A DNA stretch of 64,000 nt from Fodinibacter sp038258215 (GTDB lineage: Bacteria; Actinomycetota; Actinomycetes; Actinomycetales; Dermatophilaceae), in NCBI GenBank assembly GCA_038258215.1, contig JBBSQC010000016.1, positions 11,844-75,843 on the forward strand, read 5' to 3'. Position 1 is the first letter of the stretch, and each line of letters starts with the position of its first letter. Under the pieces are notes generated by a model. It had not been told where the DNA came from. It saw nothing but the letters and a program-made list of their open reading frames with translations, and did not search any database. Made by a program: the position numbers and the translations under genes. This document shows positions 1 through 8,517 of the stretch, one piece after another.

Positions 1-336
1 CCATGCCTGGACGGTGGCGGAGCGACCGGTCGCCGGGATGCCCATGAACTCGCCCTCGTGCGTGCCCGTCCAGGTGGAGAAGCCCATGACCCGGTCGCCC
101 TCGACGAGAGTGTCGTGAAGTGTCCAGCGGAGGTCCGGGAAGCCGGCGAACATCATGGCGAGGACTCCGCCGAGGCCGGCGCGTCCAGGTCCCTGGCCGG
201 GGAGAGGATTCAGCTCGACGAAGTCTTCGGCGACCATCTCGACCAACGCCCCTTCGAGGTCCTGGGCGTTGATCACGTCGTTGATGAAGCGCTGCACGAG
301 CGCACGAAGGTCCTGCTGGACAGCGGTAGTGGTCAT
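1..336 (-). CDS. SnoaL-like ester cyclase family protein (partial)
   Basis: Reading leftward from the ATG at 336 gives MTTTAVQQDLRALVQRF followed by an NTF2-fold pattern of the SnoaL-like family, including FPDLRWTLHD and the later motif GEFMGIPATG that is common in this group. The frame runs off the left edge, so the C-terminus is missing. A ribosome site AAAGGA lies 6 bases before the ATG. It is the third gene of a TetR, isomerase, SnoaL operon, 69 bases after the isomerase gene. Family members isomerise or hydrolyse small polyketide-like or aromatic substrates, but many have no known substrate. No specific reaction can be assigned. Confidence 0.75.
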   Translation of the reverse strand, partial: MTTTAVQQDLRALVQRFINDVINAQDLEGALVEMVAEDFVELNPLPGQGPGRAGLGGVLAMMFAGFPDLRWTLHDTLVEGDRVMGFSTWTGTHEGEFMGIPATGRSATVQAW

Positions 337-405
337 GCTGATTCCTTTCAGAGGTGGGTACAGGTCGTCAGGTCGGGGCGGTACAGGGATTCGCGGACGG
401 TGGGG

Positions 406-1155
406 TCACAAGGGAAGCGGATGGCGCATCACACCAGCGCCGGGGAGTCGCCCACACAGGGTGCGGATGAAGTCGAGCGCGTCCATCTCGACGTACTCGC
501 CGCCCGCTCCTTGGCTGAACGTGCCGCCGGCGGTGCCTGTCAGGTGCAGTGCGAAGGGCTGTCCGTGCAGTTGCCCCCATTCCCCGACGATGTCGGCGAC
601 CAGGCGACCGTCGTGGGCGGGGTCGAGTGCCATCGGGCGGCCGATGGCCGCGTGGATGTCGATGCGGTGGGCCCACACGTCGCGGGTGAAGCCCACCTCG
701 AGCAGGTAGTTCACCGGCTTCCAGCCGATCGGTGGACCGAAGGGGACCGGGGTATAGCGCAGCGGCAACGGGGTGCCGAACCGGCCCTTGGTCGCCTTCG
801 CGCCGACGGCCTGGAGCTGCGCGATCACGTCAGCGTCGGGCAGGTCGGCGCGCTCACGGATCTGGAGCTCGTTGAGGCCGTCGACCCAGTGGTGGGAGTC
901 GATGGTCTTGTTCAGCGGCAGACCGCGTCGCAGTTGGTGCAGGAAGACTCGGGGGGATGCCTGGGCGTCGGCTGAGCCGAGGACGTGAACGAGCATCTTG
1001 CGGACGTCCCAGCCGACGCAGTCGGTGTCGGTGGTCCACTCTTCGGGGCGCAGGGAGGCGGCCATGGCGGCGAACTTCTCGAACTCGACGAAGGCCAGGA
1101 CACGGGCGTCCTTGCGGGTGATCCGGGTGACGCCGGTGATACTCGTCGTGCTCAT
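406..1155 (-). CDS. maleylpyruvate isomerase family (mycothiol-dependent, DinB-like) protein
   Basis: 249 residues. The N-terminal part (residues about 20-70, FVEFEKFAAMAASLRPEEW, then WDVRKMLVHVLGSADA) matches the metal-binding MDMPI/DinB-like bundle of actinobacterial mycothiol-dependent enzymes. The C-terminal part carries VWAHRIDIHAAIGRP, typical of the same family. Members use mycothiol as a cofactor or bind a metal through His residues; this one could detoxify or isomerise a small electrophile, but the substrate is not visible. Its ATG overlaps the TetR stop codon (ATGA at 1152-1155), so the two are translationally coupled and presumably co-induced. Confidence 0.8.
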   Translation of the reverse strand: MSTTSITGVTRITRKDARVLAFVEFEKFAAMAASLRPEEWTTDTDCVGWDVRKMLVHVLGSADAQASPRVFLHQLRRGLPLNKTIDSHHWVDGLNELQIRERADLPDADVIAQLQAVGAKATKGRFGTPLPLRYTPVPFGPPIGWKPVNYLLEVGFTRDVWAHRIDIHAAIGRPMALDPAHDGRLVADIVGEWGQLHGQPFALHLTGTAGGTFSQGAGGEYVEMDALDFIRTLCGRLPGAGVMRHPLPL

Positions 1156-1733
1156 CGGGGGTTCCTTTCCAAGGCGACGTCCACGAGAACGTCGGTCATG
1201 CGGTTCAGGTGCCTGAGCCAGCGGTCGCCGCCCGGCTCATTGCTCAACTGCGCCTCGATGAGTCCGGCGGTCATCGCGACGAGGCAGTCGATGTCGCCGG
1301 GGTCCCTCACGCCGGCCGCGTTCATCGCCGAGACGATGACGCCGAGCGCCGCCTGGGCCACCGCGTAGGACTCAGCACTCGGCTCGAAGCCCGGGATCAC
1401 CCGAGAGAACAGCAACGAGTTCCGCGCCGGGTCCTCGACCGAAAAGTCGGCGAAGGTGCCGAGACTGGCCTTGAGCGCCACTCTCGGGTCGGGGGACCAA
1501 TCGATCGAGGACAGAGCCTTCAACAGCTGCCGGTTGCCGTCAGCGAACATCGCGTCGTACAGGGCGTTCTTGGAGTCGAAGTAGGCGTAGAGGGATGGCT
1601 GCTTCATCCCGACCTCCTTGGCGAGGTCCCGCAGCGAGACCAGCTGGATCCCGTGCTCCCGCGCCAGACCCCAAGCGGCCTCGACGATCGAAGCGATCTT
1701 GACTTCCCGGCGCTGAGCGATGTTGCTGACCAT
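1152..1733 (-). CDS. TetR family transcriptional regulator
   Basis: 193 residues from the ATG at 1733, which begins the normal TetR N-terminus (MVSNIAQRREVKIASIVEAA). An upstream start at 1850 would add 39 residues with no family resemblance. The helix-turn-helix is clear: LVSLRDLAKEVGMKQPSLYAYFDSK, with YxYFxSK at its end. The C-terminal ligand-binding part is alpha-helical and variable, as usual. The gene lies in an operon with the isomerase-like and SnoaL-like genes and downstream of a promoter holding two tetO-like palindromes, so autoregulation is likely. The inducer is unknown. Confidence 0.9.
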   Translation of the reverse strand: MVSNIAQRREVKIASIVEAAWGLAREHGIQLVSLRDLAKEVGMKQPSLYAYFDSKNALYDAMFADGNRQLLKALSSIDWSPDPRVALKASLGTFADFSVEDPARNSLLFSRVIPGFEPSAESYAVAQAALGVIVSAMNAAGVRDPGDIDCLVAMTAGLIEAQLSNEPGGDRWLRHLNRMTDVLVDVALERNPR

Positions 1734-1749
1734 CAGGTGAGCCGTCCTG

Positions 1750-1911
1750 TCAGCACGTCGTAGGGACCAGACGCTGACCCAGGTCAAGTCCCAGGTCGAG
1801 GTCGACGCCTCCGTCGACACAGTGGCTGCTTGTGGGGAGCCGGCCACCACGCTTGTGGACAGCAGCAGCGCACGCGACGACCACCGCGCAGCGGATGAGA
1901 TTCCTTGCCAA
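1750..1911 (-). CDS. possible 53-residue leader ORF or gene remnant upstream of tetR
   Basis: A TTG codon at 1911 follows a strong ribosome site, AAGGAGGG, with 8 bases spacing. The frame encodes 53 residues starting (M)ARNLIRCAVVVACAAAVH, which looks like the hydrophobic core of a signal peptide, and stops at 1750-1752, 17 bases before the tetR ATG. It is the first frame after the tetO-like promoter. It could be a genuine small protein, a translational leader for tetR, or the 5' stump of a deleted secreted-protein gene. I do not recognise the sequence. Confidence 0.35.
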   Translation of the reverse strand: MARNLIRCAVVVACAAAVHKRGGRLPTSSHCVDGGVDLDLGLDLGQRLVPTTC

Positions 1912-1942
1912 CTCGAGACCCTCCTTGCTGGAAGCTTGAATG

Positions 1943-1987
1943 TCCTATCAGTGATAGGAGAATATTCCTATCACTGATAGGCGTCAA
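1943..1987 (-). promoter_or_regulatory. promoter with two tetO-like operators
   Basis: On the minus strand there is a near-consensus promoter: -35 TTGACG (1982-1987), a 17-base spacer and -10 TATTCT (1959-1964). The palindrome CCTATCAGTGATAGG fills the spacer (1967-1981). A second, CCTATCACTGATAGG read on the plus strand as CCTATCAGTGATAGG, covers 1944-1958 just downstream of the -10. Centres are 23 bases apart. The core CTATCAGTGATAG is the same as in the classical tetO operator. A repressor on both sites would block RNA polymerase. The obvious candidate is the TetR protein encoded about 210 bases downstream. Confidence 0.85.
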
Positions 1988-2118
1988 GGGGGTCACGCAA
2001 ACCTCGTGAGTCTTGGTTCGCGCCAGCAAGCCTGCTGCACTCCGCCGCGTAGAGGGCTGAGGCGTCGTCCAGTGTGTGACGTGAGGCGGGTAGCCTGAGC
2101 GCGTCGAAGGGGCAGCAC

Positions 2119-3663
2119 ATGACGAGCACGCCAGCACCTGGGTGGCATCCAGACCCGATGGGCCGCTTTGAGCACAGGTACTGGGATGGCAGGGGGTGGA
2201 CCGAGCACGTCAGTACGGGCGGCTCGCGGTCCGCTGACCCGCCATCGGCACCGCCGCAGGTCCACCGCCCGGACCGCGAACGTGACGTACCCGCCGAGGC
2301 AGAGTCACACCAAGCGGACTCCCGACCAACGGACCAGACGCCCGCTCCGGCAGGGGCGGAGGCGGTGGCACCTGCGGTCAGAGCCACGGAGAAGATCACA
2401 ACTTTCAACGCCAAGCGTGTGGCCACCGAACTCCAGGCTGAGAACCAACAGCTCCAAGGAGAGGTCGCCCGGCGCGAGCGCCTCTTGTCCGAGATGGGCA
2501 TGCTCGACATGGCTGCCCGCGAGCAGCGCCTCACCGCTCAGCGCGAGGCAGAGGAAGCGGTACTTCATCGCGTCGCCGACCTACAACGGCAGGTCAGCGA
2601 GCTCGACCGCCAAGTCATCGTCAACCGCGACCGCCTCGTTCTCGAAGAGGTGGGGCTCTTCGACTTCGAGCACCCGGCCGAGTCCTCCGCGGAGTTGGCA
2701 ACCGAACTTGAGTCGCTGCGGTCAGAGATCCGACAGACGAACAAGCTCGGGTCGGCGATCACCGCCTCGTCCAACTTCACGTTCAACAACTCGGCTTCCA
2801 AGGGCCAGACCTTCGTCAACCAGATGAGCCGGATCATGCTCCGTGCCTACAACGCCGAAGCCGAGAACGCCGTCAAGACCGTCAAGGCCGGCAACTTGGC
2901 CTCGGCGCAGAAGCGACTGTCCACAGCCAGGGAGCAGATCGCCAAGCAGGGCCGGATGATCGACCTCTCGGTCACTGATCGGTATCACTGGCTTCGCCTC
3001 AAGGAGCTGGAACTCGCGGCCCGCCACCAGCAGGCCAAAGCTGCAGATCGGGAGAGGGATCGCGAGCGACGGGCCGAGCTGCGGGAACAGAAGGCCCTGG
3101 AAGCTGAGATCAAGCGCGAGAAGGAACGCCTGGAGAAGGAACGAGCGCACTATCTGAACTCGATCCAGCGGATGCGCGACTCCGGCGACGCCGCCGGGGC
3201 CGGGGCGTTGCAGGGTGAACTGAACCGAATCGATGCCGAGATCGCCGCGGCTGACTACCGCGCCGCCAACATCCGCGCGGGGTATGTCTACGTCATCTCG
3301 AACATAGGCGCCTTCGGTGAGGGCGTCGTCAAAATCGGCATGACCCGCCGACTTGAACCCGAGGACCGCATCCGAGAACTTAGCGACGCATCCGTCCCCT
3401 TCAACTTCGACGTGCACGCACTCTTCTTCAGCGAAGATGCTGTCACCATCGAAGCGATGCTCCACCGAGAATTCGCCGCCGAAAGGCTGAACAAGGTCAA
3501 TTCACGCCGCGAGTTCTTTCGGGTCCGCCCGCGTGCCGTTCTCGACGCCCTCACCGAACACAAGGTCTCGGTGCTGGAGTTCACCACCCACGCGGCTGCG
3601 GACGACTACCGAATGAGTTGGCCCGATGGCTACCCACTGGAGGGCACCGCCGATCAGGCGTGA
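2119..3663 (+). CDS. DUF2510 / DUF4041 / T5orf172 (GIY-YIG-like) protein
   Basis: 514 residues with three recognisable parts. Residues about 7-31 (GWHPDPMGRFEHRYWDGRGW) are a DUF2510 motif. Residues about 95-380 form a long charged coiled coil matching the DUF4041 region, with an Arg/Glu/Lys-rich stretch near 300-350. Residues 388-470 (GYVYVISN, then VKIGMTRR) are a T5orf172/Mug113 domain, a GIY-YIG nuclease relative often found on phages and in defence loci. The ATG has an AAGGGG ribosome site 6 bases upstream. The function is unproven. It sits in an island of decayed genes next to a KAP NTPase, which suggests an anti-phage or mobile-element role (inference). Confidence 0.85.
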   Translation: MTSTPAPGWHPDPMGRFEHRYWDGRGWTEHVSTGGSRSADPPSAPPQVHRPDRERDVPAEAESHQADSRPTDQTPAPAGAEAVAPAVRATEKITTFNAKRVATELQAENQQLQGEVARRERLLSEMGMLDMAAREQRLTAQREAEEAVLHRVADLQRQVSELDRQVIVNRDRLVLEEVGLFDFEHPAESSAELATELESLRSEIRQTNKLGSAITASSNFTFNNSASKGQTFVNQMSRIMLRAYNAEAENAVKTVKAGNLASAQKRLSTAREQIAKQGRMIDLSVTDRYHWLRLKELELAARHQQAKAADRERDRERRAELREQKALEAEIKREKERLEKERAHYLNSIQRMRDSGDAAGAGALQGELNRIDAEIAAADYRAANIRAGYVYVISNIGAFGEGVVKIGMTRRLEPEDRIRELSDASVPFNFDVHALFFSEDAVTIEAMLHREFAAERLNKVNSRREFFRVRPRAVLDALTEHKVSVLEFTTHAAADDYRMSWPDGYPLEGTADQA

Positions 3664-4535
3664 CGCGAAGCGAGGGCACTACGAACCAGGCCTCGACGAG
3701 GTGCCACCGCGCCACACGCAGCCATTGAACGCTCATCGCCGGCGGTGGTGACCTGGTGCGTCCTTCCGCCGCATAGCGCGTCTGGTCGCTGGCCGGCTCT
3801 CCCCGGACGTGTGCACCGTCGCCGCCATCGGACACGACGGGACGTTCCCCGACGACAGCTACCACGCCAAACAACGCTGGACCCAGGGCAGCACCGACCG
3901 TGGCTTCTTCTCCGCGCAGTTCTCCTGCCACGGCCCCGAAGTAGACCTCTGCGGCCCCGGCGTCGCCGTCGTCTCCTCCGTGCCGGCCGCCGGGTTCGGG
4001 GTCTCGAGGCTGGGGCGGCCAACAGCGTAACCGCGCCCGAGGACGCCTCAGCCGCCATCGACGACGCCGTCGGGCATCTCCACGCCGACCTCGTCGCCGC
4101 AGGACTGGTGGGTGTTCACCCCTCGTGCCGGCGGCAGTGGCCCCCAACGGCAACTCCACAGAGCAGCACACCATCGATTGGGGACGCAATCAGCGCACCC
4201 GCAGCGTCAGCCGCCGCCGCCACAAACCAGCGGGACATCACGCGGCAACTTGCCGTTCTCGAAGCGCAGATAGACGCCGCCAACCTCACCAACACGCCGA
4301 CCTAACAACGACAAGAAGCAGGCGGCGGCGCGCCGCCACCTGCTTAAGACGCCATCCGCCACCAATGGTTCACCGATGAACGCGGCGACCCTCAGAACAA
4401 ATGATGGCGGAACATGGCACCGCCGAGGAGACTGACATGGTCGCTCTCATCAACGACCGGCAGGAGTGACGCAAGGCCAGCAGCCCGCTACTCAGCAAAA
4501 CCTTGACCAAGACGGACGGACTGAGGTGACGACAC
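3664..4535. other. degraded intergenic region of the accessory island
   Basis: No intact gene is visible over about 870 bases. A plus-strand subtilase fragment lies at 3755-4030. After it come broken frames, for example one around 4030-4305 ending DITRQLAVLEAQIDAANL, that I cannot assign. A 22-codon frame at 4404-4472 is too short to support. The bases just before 4536 hold the ribosome site (GAGGTG) of the KAP gene. Composition and the number of interrupted frames suggest repeated insertion and deletion. Confidence 0.6.
3755..4030 (+). pseudogene. fragment of an S8 (subtilisin-like) peptidase
   Basis: One frame reads FRRIARLVAGRLSPDVCTVA, then AAIGHDGTFPDDSYHA, and later FSCHGPEVDLCGPGVAVVSS. 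This follows the late part of actinobacterial S8 peptidases just before the catalytic Ser motif (usually GTSMAAPH). The frame ends at 4030 after VSSVPAAGF without ever reaching that motif, and no upstream Asp/His motifs are present. It is therefore a truncated remnant. The identification rests on pattern memory only. Confidence 0.45.
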
Positions 4536-7022
4536 ATGTCAGAGGCGTCGGAAGCCAATTCGGCCACCTCCTCACGCACGCCTGCGAAGGCCACCAGGCC
4601 AACCTTGGAGGGGCTTCTCGCAAACCATGGGCGCGAACTCCCATCGAGTCTGGTACCCACCTTGCGCTTGGCGGTCACCGCACACGCTCAGCGCCTGCGT
4701 GACAACGTCGCGGACCGCGAGGCTCTCAACCGGTCAACAGCACTATGGGCGCTGTTGGTCATGAACCCTGATGTAGAGCTCCTGACAGCCGAAGGGCATC
4801 TGAACGCCGACGATCTCCAGAAGACGCTAGGTATCACGGTGGTCCCTGGAGAAGAAGAAGGTGATCTACCGAGCCCAATCACCCTCGACGACACACTCGC
4901 CCGCGCCCTACAAGACCACTTATCCACCATCTCTTCCAACGATCTCAACCCCCTGGAAGTCACCGCCGCGATCCTGCTGTCATGTGCACGGGCCGGCGGG
5001 CTCCTCCCACAGCGGCTCGAGGCGATGAAGGTCGAACTCGGCACCGCCACGGACGCGCTCGCTCGGAAACGGTCCGGTCGTCCCGCCGGGCTCTCGATGT
5101 CCGTGCGGGAGGCCCGCCGAACGCTAGGTCCAGACGCGCAGGTCTCTGCCGCCGAGGTCGCCGGAGCGCTGATCCGGCTCCAACCGCCCAAAGAGATGGA
5201 GCATGTCCGTCTGGACCTCAGTGGCGGAGGGAAGGACGCCATCGATGCGTGGCTCACCCGTGTATGCGATCTCTACGACGCGGGCGAGGTCCTCCACAGT
5301 GAACGCGGCATCATCGACAAGGAACTCGTCCTGCGAGGACTGATTCAACTCGAGCCGACCCTCGCTGAACAGGTAAACAAAAGCGTCGAAGCCTCGCGCT
5401 GGATCGAGAAGATCCGCCCCTCACCGGTCATAGAGCGGCGCACCGAGCCCAGCGTCGACGTTCCCGCACAAACTGACCTCCTGGGTCGAGAGACCCTCGC
5501 CAAGACCCTGCTGCGACAACTCGAATTGATCGGCCAACGGGGTGAAAGCTCCATGCTGGTTCATCTCGACGGGCCCTGGGGATCGGGAAAAAGCAGCCTC
5601 TTCGTGTTTCTCGAACACGCCATCGCCAAGGCAGAGAAGGACAGTGCTGCGGCCGGCAGCGGCGGTGACACGACGATCGAGGGTGGGGATCGGTACCTCG
5701 TCGTGCCAGTCAACGCATGGAGGGAGCAGCGCGTCGGCGCTCAATGGTGGACTCTCTATCGTGCCCTGCGCGAAGCCCACCTCGGGGCGGCAAAAGCCTG
5801 GCACCGCCGCCTAGCCTCCAGGCTCGGCCACTTGTGGGACGTCATCGCGGTTCGACGAGACAAACTGTGGCCGGTCCTGCTGTCCCTACTGGTTCTGATG
5901 CTCGGATCCGTTCTCGTTGTGCGCTTCGGCCTCGACACGGGTCTCAACCTCGCCACAGGTCTGTCCATCGTTGTGGTGGTCACGACCGGGCTCAGCGCGG
6001 CCTACCGGTTCCTCGTTCCCGTCTCTCCCAAATCGGCGAAGGCAATGGTGGAGAACAGCACCAACCCCATGGCCGAAGTCAGGGACCTGTTCGCCAGGTC
6101 CGTGCAGCGAGCATCACCGCGTCGAGTGATCTTCCTGATCGACGATCTCGACCGATGCGAACCGGCCTACGTCATCCAGTTCCTCGAGGTCCTTCAAACG
6201 CTCGTACGCGACGCACCACTCGACGTCACACGCCATCGATCCCGCACCGACGACGCAAAGTCGCTCGGGCCGTATGCCGTCGTCGCCGCAGACGGCCGCT
6301 GGTTGCGCGCCTCGTACGAGAAGGCATACGGGGACCTTGTGCGTGACGATGTGCCGGGCAAACCTCTCGGCTACCGGTTCCTCGAGAAGATCTTCCAGAT
6401 GCACATCCGTCTGCCCACCGTGGAAGCAGCCACCAAGCAGCGCTACTACGAGTCGCTACTCTTCCCCACCAGACGCACCGCCACGGGCACCACGGCGCAG
6501 GACGACGCACTCGCAAGGACCGTGACTGCGAAGATCGCGAGCGTGCGCACGACCGAGGACCTGTCAAGAGTGGGTGAGTGGATCAGCCGGGTCGCCGACC
6601 CGGCGAAGCGCCAGAGCCTGCGCTCAGACGCCTTGGAACATGCGGTCAACCCAGCGGTGGTAGAGCGCCAGCAACACGAACTCGCTCCCTTCGCCGACCT
6701 GCTGGACTCCAACCCCCGCACCATCCGGCTCTTCGTCAACGCCGTCAGCATGGAGGCCTACTTGCGCTTCTTGGAAGGTGCTTCGTTCGAACTAGCCGGG
6801 CTGGCGCTGTGGGCTGTGCTCGAAGCTCGCTGGCCGGCACTAGCAGATCATCTTCGTGAGAACCCAGACCACGTGGAAACAGAGGGCCTGAACCTAGAGG
6901 GAAACGACGACATGCCAGCAGACCTTCTCAAACTCCTGACGGGGCCGGACGTCGCGGCCGTCCTTCGCAACCCGCGGTGGCAAGAGTTCACCTCCGATCG
7001 GGTCCGCGCGAGCACGGGGTGA
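4536..7022 (+). CDS. KAP family P-loop NTPase with membrane segments
   Basis: 828 residues. Walker A is GPWGSGKSS at 346-354 and Walker B is FLIDDLDRCEP at 533-543, the typical KAP form. Two hydrophobic segments (about 444-464 and 472-495) are inserted between them, another KAP hallmark that anchors the ATPase to the membrane. The first 300 residues are helical and unlike the standard family, with a repeat-like feel (VTAAILLSCARAGG). The start has GAGGTG 7 bases upstream. Bacterial KAP NTPases recur in phage-exclusion and defence settings. With the DUF4041/T5orf172 gene 870 bases upstream it may form a locus, but the degraded DNA between them weakens an operon claim. Confidence 0.9.
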   Translation: MSEASEANSATSSRTPAKATRPTLEGLLANHGRELPSSLVPTLRLAVTAHAQRLRDNVADREALNRSTALWALLVMNPDVELLTAEGHLNADDLQKTLGITVVPGEEEGDLPSPITLDDTLARALQDHLSTISSNDLNPLEVTAAILLSCARAGGLLPQRLEAMKVELGTATDALARKRSGRPAGLSMSVREARRTLGPDAQVSAAEVAGALIRLQPPKEMEHVRLDLSGGGKDAIDAWLTRVCDLYDAGEVLHSERGIIDKELVLRGLIQLEPTLAEQVNKSVEASRWIEKIRPSPVIERRTEPSVDVPAQTDLLGRETLAKTLLRQLELIGQRGESSMLVHLDGPWGSGKSSLFVFLEHAIAKAEKDSAAAGSGGDTTIEGGDRYLVVPVNAWREQRVGAQWWTLYRALREAHLGAAKAWHRRLASRLGHLWDVIAVRRDKLWPVLLSLLVLMLGSVLVVRFGLDTGLNLATGLSIVVVVTTGLSAAYRFLVPVSPKSAKAMVENSTNPMAEVRDLFARSVQRASPRRVIFLIDDLDRCEPAYVIQFLEVLQTLVRDAPLDVTRHRSRTDDAKSLGPYAVVAADGRWLRASYEKAYGDLVRDDVPGKPLGYRFLEKIFQMHIRLPTVEAATKQRYYESLLFPTRRTATGTTAQDDALARTVTAKIASVRTTEDLSRVGEWISRVADPAKRQSLRSDALEHAVNPAVVERQQHELAPFADLLDSNPRTIRLFVNAVSMEAYLRFLEGASFELAGLALWAVLEARWPALADHLRENPDHVETEGLNLEGNDDMPADLLKLLTGPDVAAVLRNPRWQEFTSDRVRASTG

Positions 7023-8146
7023 AGACCAGGTACGGACGAGGTCAGATCGGCCTCAGACACCACTCGAGCCAGAACGAGGCCAGAAAGTCTCAAGCAGGCT
7101 GAGACCTTCTCGCTATCCTCGTCGACGTGCCGCTGTGCGGGTCTGATAGCGGACACGGGTCAACTGGCCTGGCCCCGCGCCCAAGCTCAACCGCGCGCCA
7201 CAACCTCTTCGAGGTGAAGCCCGGTGGACTCTCTCCCTCCGGGCCCATCAGAGGTGACATCATGCGGGCCGAAGGGGCACCACGGCCACGGCGTTGCACG
7301 CCCGCCTCGTAAAGAACCCTGCGGATCGCGGTCTGGGTGCGACCGCTGAGTTCACCCAGCTGCCTCAGCGATCTACCGGCGGCCTACTGCTCGGCGCAGA
7401 ACACCCGCAGCCAAGCTCGCTGCTCGCGGGTCTGCCGGATCCCGGCGGTGCCGGCGAACTCCGGCAAGACGGCCAGTGTGGGCCGGCTGGGGTAGGGGCT
7501 CATGACTCGTTCGGGCGGGCCCGCTGCGAGCTGGTCGCCGACGTTGACGCCGATACGGGGCTGGTGCATGTCGAACGCCTCAACCCCGCCCCAGCAGTCC
7601 ACCGTGGTGGTCAACCCGCCCGAGCCCTGCGTCCCAGTCTGGGTCACCGCCCCTGGACACACCGAGCGGATCTCGGAGAGCCCGTTCGGGATCTCCGAGA
7701 GCAGGCTGTCCAAGTGATGACGCTCCCGTCGCGGTAGATGAACTCCCGGTAGCCCAGCTCCTCACCCGAGCGGCGGCGCCGGGACAGGTTCCCCAGGATC
7801 GCCTCGTACCCCGCTCCCTCGGGCTTGCCCAGCAACGTCAGGGCGTCGCGCTGGGCCTGTTCGTCGGCGGTGCGGCCGACGAACAGGGCCCCGGCGAAGT
7901 TGCTCAGGCTCTTGGCACCCAGCACCGAGGAGGCGTTCTGCGTCGACACGAACGAGACCAGGTTGTTCTTCCGGGAGTCGGCGCTGATCTTGTTCACCAG
8001 GGCCCGGCCGGCGCCGGAGCCCTCGGTGATCTCGTGGGCCTCGTCGAGGAGGAACAGCTTCCGCTCGTGGCGGTCCGCCCGGTAGATGAGGTTTCAGGAC
8101 TCGGTCAGGCGAATCAACCGTTGTTCCGCGGCTCGGGGCTGGTACG
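7023..8146. other. degraded region after the KAP gene
   Basis: No intact gene is supported. A stem-loop at 7087-7105 (GTCTCA, 7-base loop, TGAGAC) follows the KAP stop codon and could end its transcript, although there is no T run. A minus-strand frame at 7384-7713 (109 codons, TTG start) is unrecognised and overlaps the conjugation-ATPase remnant at 7644-8093. The stretch 7110-7380 shows nothing I can name. It looks like the eroded end of an integrated plasmid or conjugative element. Confidence 0.55.
7644..8093 (-). pseudogene. remnant of a TraC/VirB4-like conjugation ATPase
   Basis: The minus frame reads NLIYRADRHERKLFLLDEAH, then EITEGSGAGRALVNKI, STQNASSVLG and FVGRTADEQAQRDAL. This is the Walker B helix and following region of the ATP-binding proteins of actinobacterial conjugative elements. 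A stop codon immediately precedes the first matching residue (8094-8096). After FIYRDG the frame goes off track near 7735. Only the C-terminal third of such a protein is left, so the gene is dead. Confidence 0.6.
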
Positions 8147-8428
8147 TCACGGGATCTTGCCCGATTCGGAGTCCGCCAGCCATTGGCGGTGCTTCGGCCT
8201 CAGACATGCTCCGCAGGGCCGGTACCCGGCAGCGATGGCGACGTCCTCGTCGGCGAAGAACACCCGATGCTGGACGTACTGGCCTTTTGCGATCGATCGC
8301 AGGGCGGAGGGACAGTCGAAGCATCCATAGATCTTGCTGCGCCGATGGCCGCCCAGTGTGCCGGGGGTGTGTGACACGTACGGGCGCCCGTCGCGATCCA
8401 GCAACGTGTAGGTCTCCACGACAACCAT
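8147..8428 (-). CDS. small Ada-type metal-binding domain protein
   Basis: 93 residues. The core YGCFDCPSALRSIAKGQYVQ, then HRVFFADEDVAIAAGYRPCG, and ACLRP matches stand-alone versions of the zinc domain found at the N-terminus of the Ada DNA-repair regulator. Cys residues in CFDC and CGAC are the presumed ligands. The N-terminal half (GRPYVSHTPGTLGGHRRSKI) is also typical of this small family. No methyltransferase or AraC domain is attached. Its role is unknown; binding of zinc and perhaps of alkylated DNA is inferred from the domain. Intact, unlike its left neighbours. Confidence 0.75.
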   Translation of the reverse strand: MVVVETYTLLDRDGRPYVSHTPGTLGGHRRSKIYGCFDCPSALRSIAKGQYVQHRVFFADEDVAIAAGYRPCGACLRPKHRQWLADSESGKIP

Positions 8429-8517
8429 TGTGCGCGGGGGGTCACGGTGCGTCTCCCCCGCCTGATGCGCACCTTCCGGGGCGCGTCAGCGCCCACCTGG
8501 GCTACCGCTCGCGAGCG

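Noticed and set aside
7087..7105. Second NdgR-type operator (GTCTCA, 7 bases, TGAGAC)
   Set aside because: Spacing differs from the 22164 site (7 against 5), and it lies after the KAP stop in degraded DNA. A chance or terminator hairpin is more likely.
2119..8500. Complete prophage or integrative element
   Set aside because: No integrase, capsid, terminase or attachment repeats seen, and the conjugation ATPase is only a fragment.
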